Part shown: piece by piece, positions 34,552-34,659 of the stretch
Numbering within the stretch: the first letter of the stretch is position 1
Layout: each line of letters begins with the position of its first letter
DNA from: Planctomicrobium piriforme
Lineage (GTDB): Bacteria > Planctomycetota > Planctomycetia > Planctomycetales > Planctomycetaceae
Assembly: GCA_945860955.1 (NCBI GenBank)
Contig: CAMATH010000089.1
Span: forward strand, 1-34,659
DNA: 34,659 nucleotides
Reading direction: 5' to 3'
The notes under the pieces: model-generated
Told to the model about the DNA's origin: nothing
Database searches by the model: none
What the model saw: only the letters and a program-made list of their open reading frames with translations
Made by a program: the position numbers and the translations under genes

Positions 34552-34659
34552 CTACCCGGTTTCAGAGCGGGTCCCCGTTTCGTCCGGAAAAAGTACTCGA
34601 CTGATCCGGTCCAACTCTCTGGCAAACTTGACCTCCATCGTGTGCGGCCGTTTGTTGGC
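34552..34659 (-). CDS. C-terminal fragment of a possible ECF-type sigma factor
   Basis: The last 35 codons of a gene that enters the window from the right. The sequence KRPHTMEVKFARELDRISRV is compatible with the recognition-helix end of an ECF sigma factor region 4, and the remaining tail is short and polar. The stop codon (TAG) is at 34552-34554, 167 bases before the kinase start. Too short for a firm call; the frequent pairing of such sigma factors with Ser/Thr kinases in planctomycetes supports it. Confidence 0.35.
   Translation of the reverse strand, partial: ANKRPHTMEVKFARELDRISRVLFPDETGTRSETG

Overview
The window looks like a chromosomal segment of a GC-rich planctomycete, probably of the order Planctomycetales. 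The supporting signs are a PEP-CTERM secreted protein, a large membrane Ser/Thr kinase next to the tail of a possible sigma factor, a PQQ-type dehydrogenase with two haem c motifs, an intergenic GGCTC-N5-GAGCC palindrome of a kind I associate with planctomycete genomes, and an IS1634-type transposase remnant. This is judged from protein content alone; no rRNA or other taxonomic marker is present.

Layout. Bases 1-7670 hold housekeeping genes: archaeal-type phosphoglycerate mutase (minus), a small membrane protein, a metallophosphoesterase, the membrane insertase yidC, the replication initiator dnaA behind a long structured leader, and the DNA repair glycosylase mutM. Bases 7670-8700 are a gene-poor scar with a palindromic repeat and the 3' end of a transposase. 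Bases 8704-12511 are a minus-strand run: rlmN, translationally coupled to a CYTH-like protein, then a phytanoyl-CoA dioxygenase-like oxygenase and a conserved protein that faintly resembles deoxyhypusine synthase. Bases 12669-15474 carry an exported PQQ dehydrogenase/diheme cytochrome fusion and a small DUF4345-like membrane protein.

The most interesting part is 16191-29659. A membrane sensor histidine kinase overlaps an NtrC-type sigma-54 activator that keeps the GAFTGA loop. Just downstream lies a very good -24/-12 (sigma-54) promoter match, and directly behind it a DabA (DUF2309) - DabB (NuoL-like) pair. DabA/DabB form the energy-coupled inorganic-carbon accumulation complex known from chemoautotrophs and some heterotrophs. 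DabA keeps the Cys-Asp-His-Cys zinc/active-site set. Behind it is a second NuoL/M-like proton-channel subunit interrupted by a single in-frame TAA. Two convergent SulP-family anion transporters follow, one with an unusual helical insertion of about 140 residues, and then a small membrane protein. Read together, this suggests a two-component, sigma-54-controlled module for uptake or interconversion of CO2/bicarbonate that combines a Dab complex with SulP carriers. No Rubisco or carboxysome gene is in view, so a role in anaplerotic carbon supply or pH balance is as likely as autotrophy. The regulatory link is inference from adjacency and the promoter match.

Bases 29856-34659 hold, all on the minus strand, a GmhA-like sugar-phosphate isomerase, a PEP-CTERM secreted protein, a membrane Ser/Thr kinase with a large helical C-terminal region, and the last 35 codons of what may be an ECF-type sigma factor. 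I see no tRNA, rRNA or CRISPR array.
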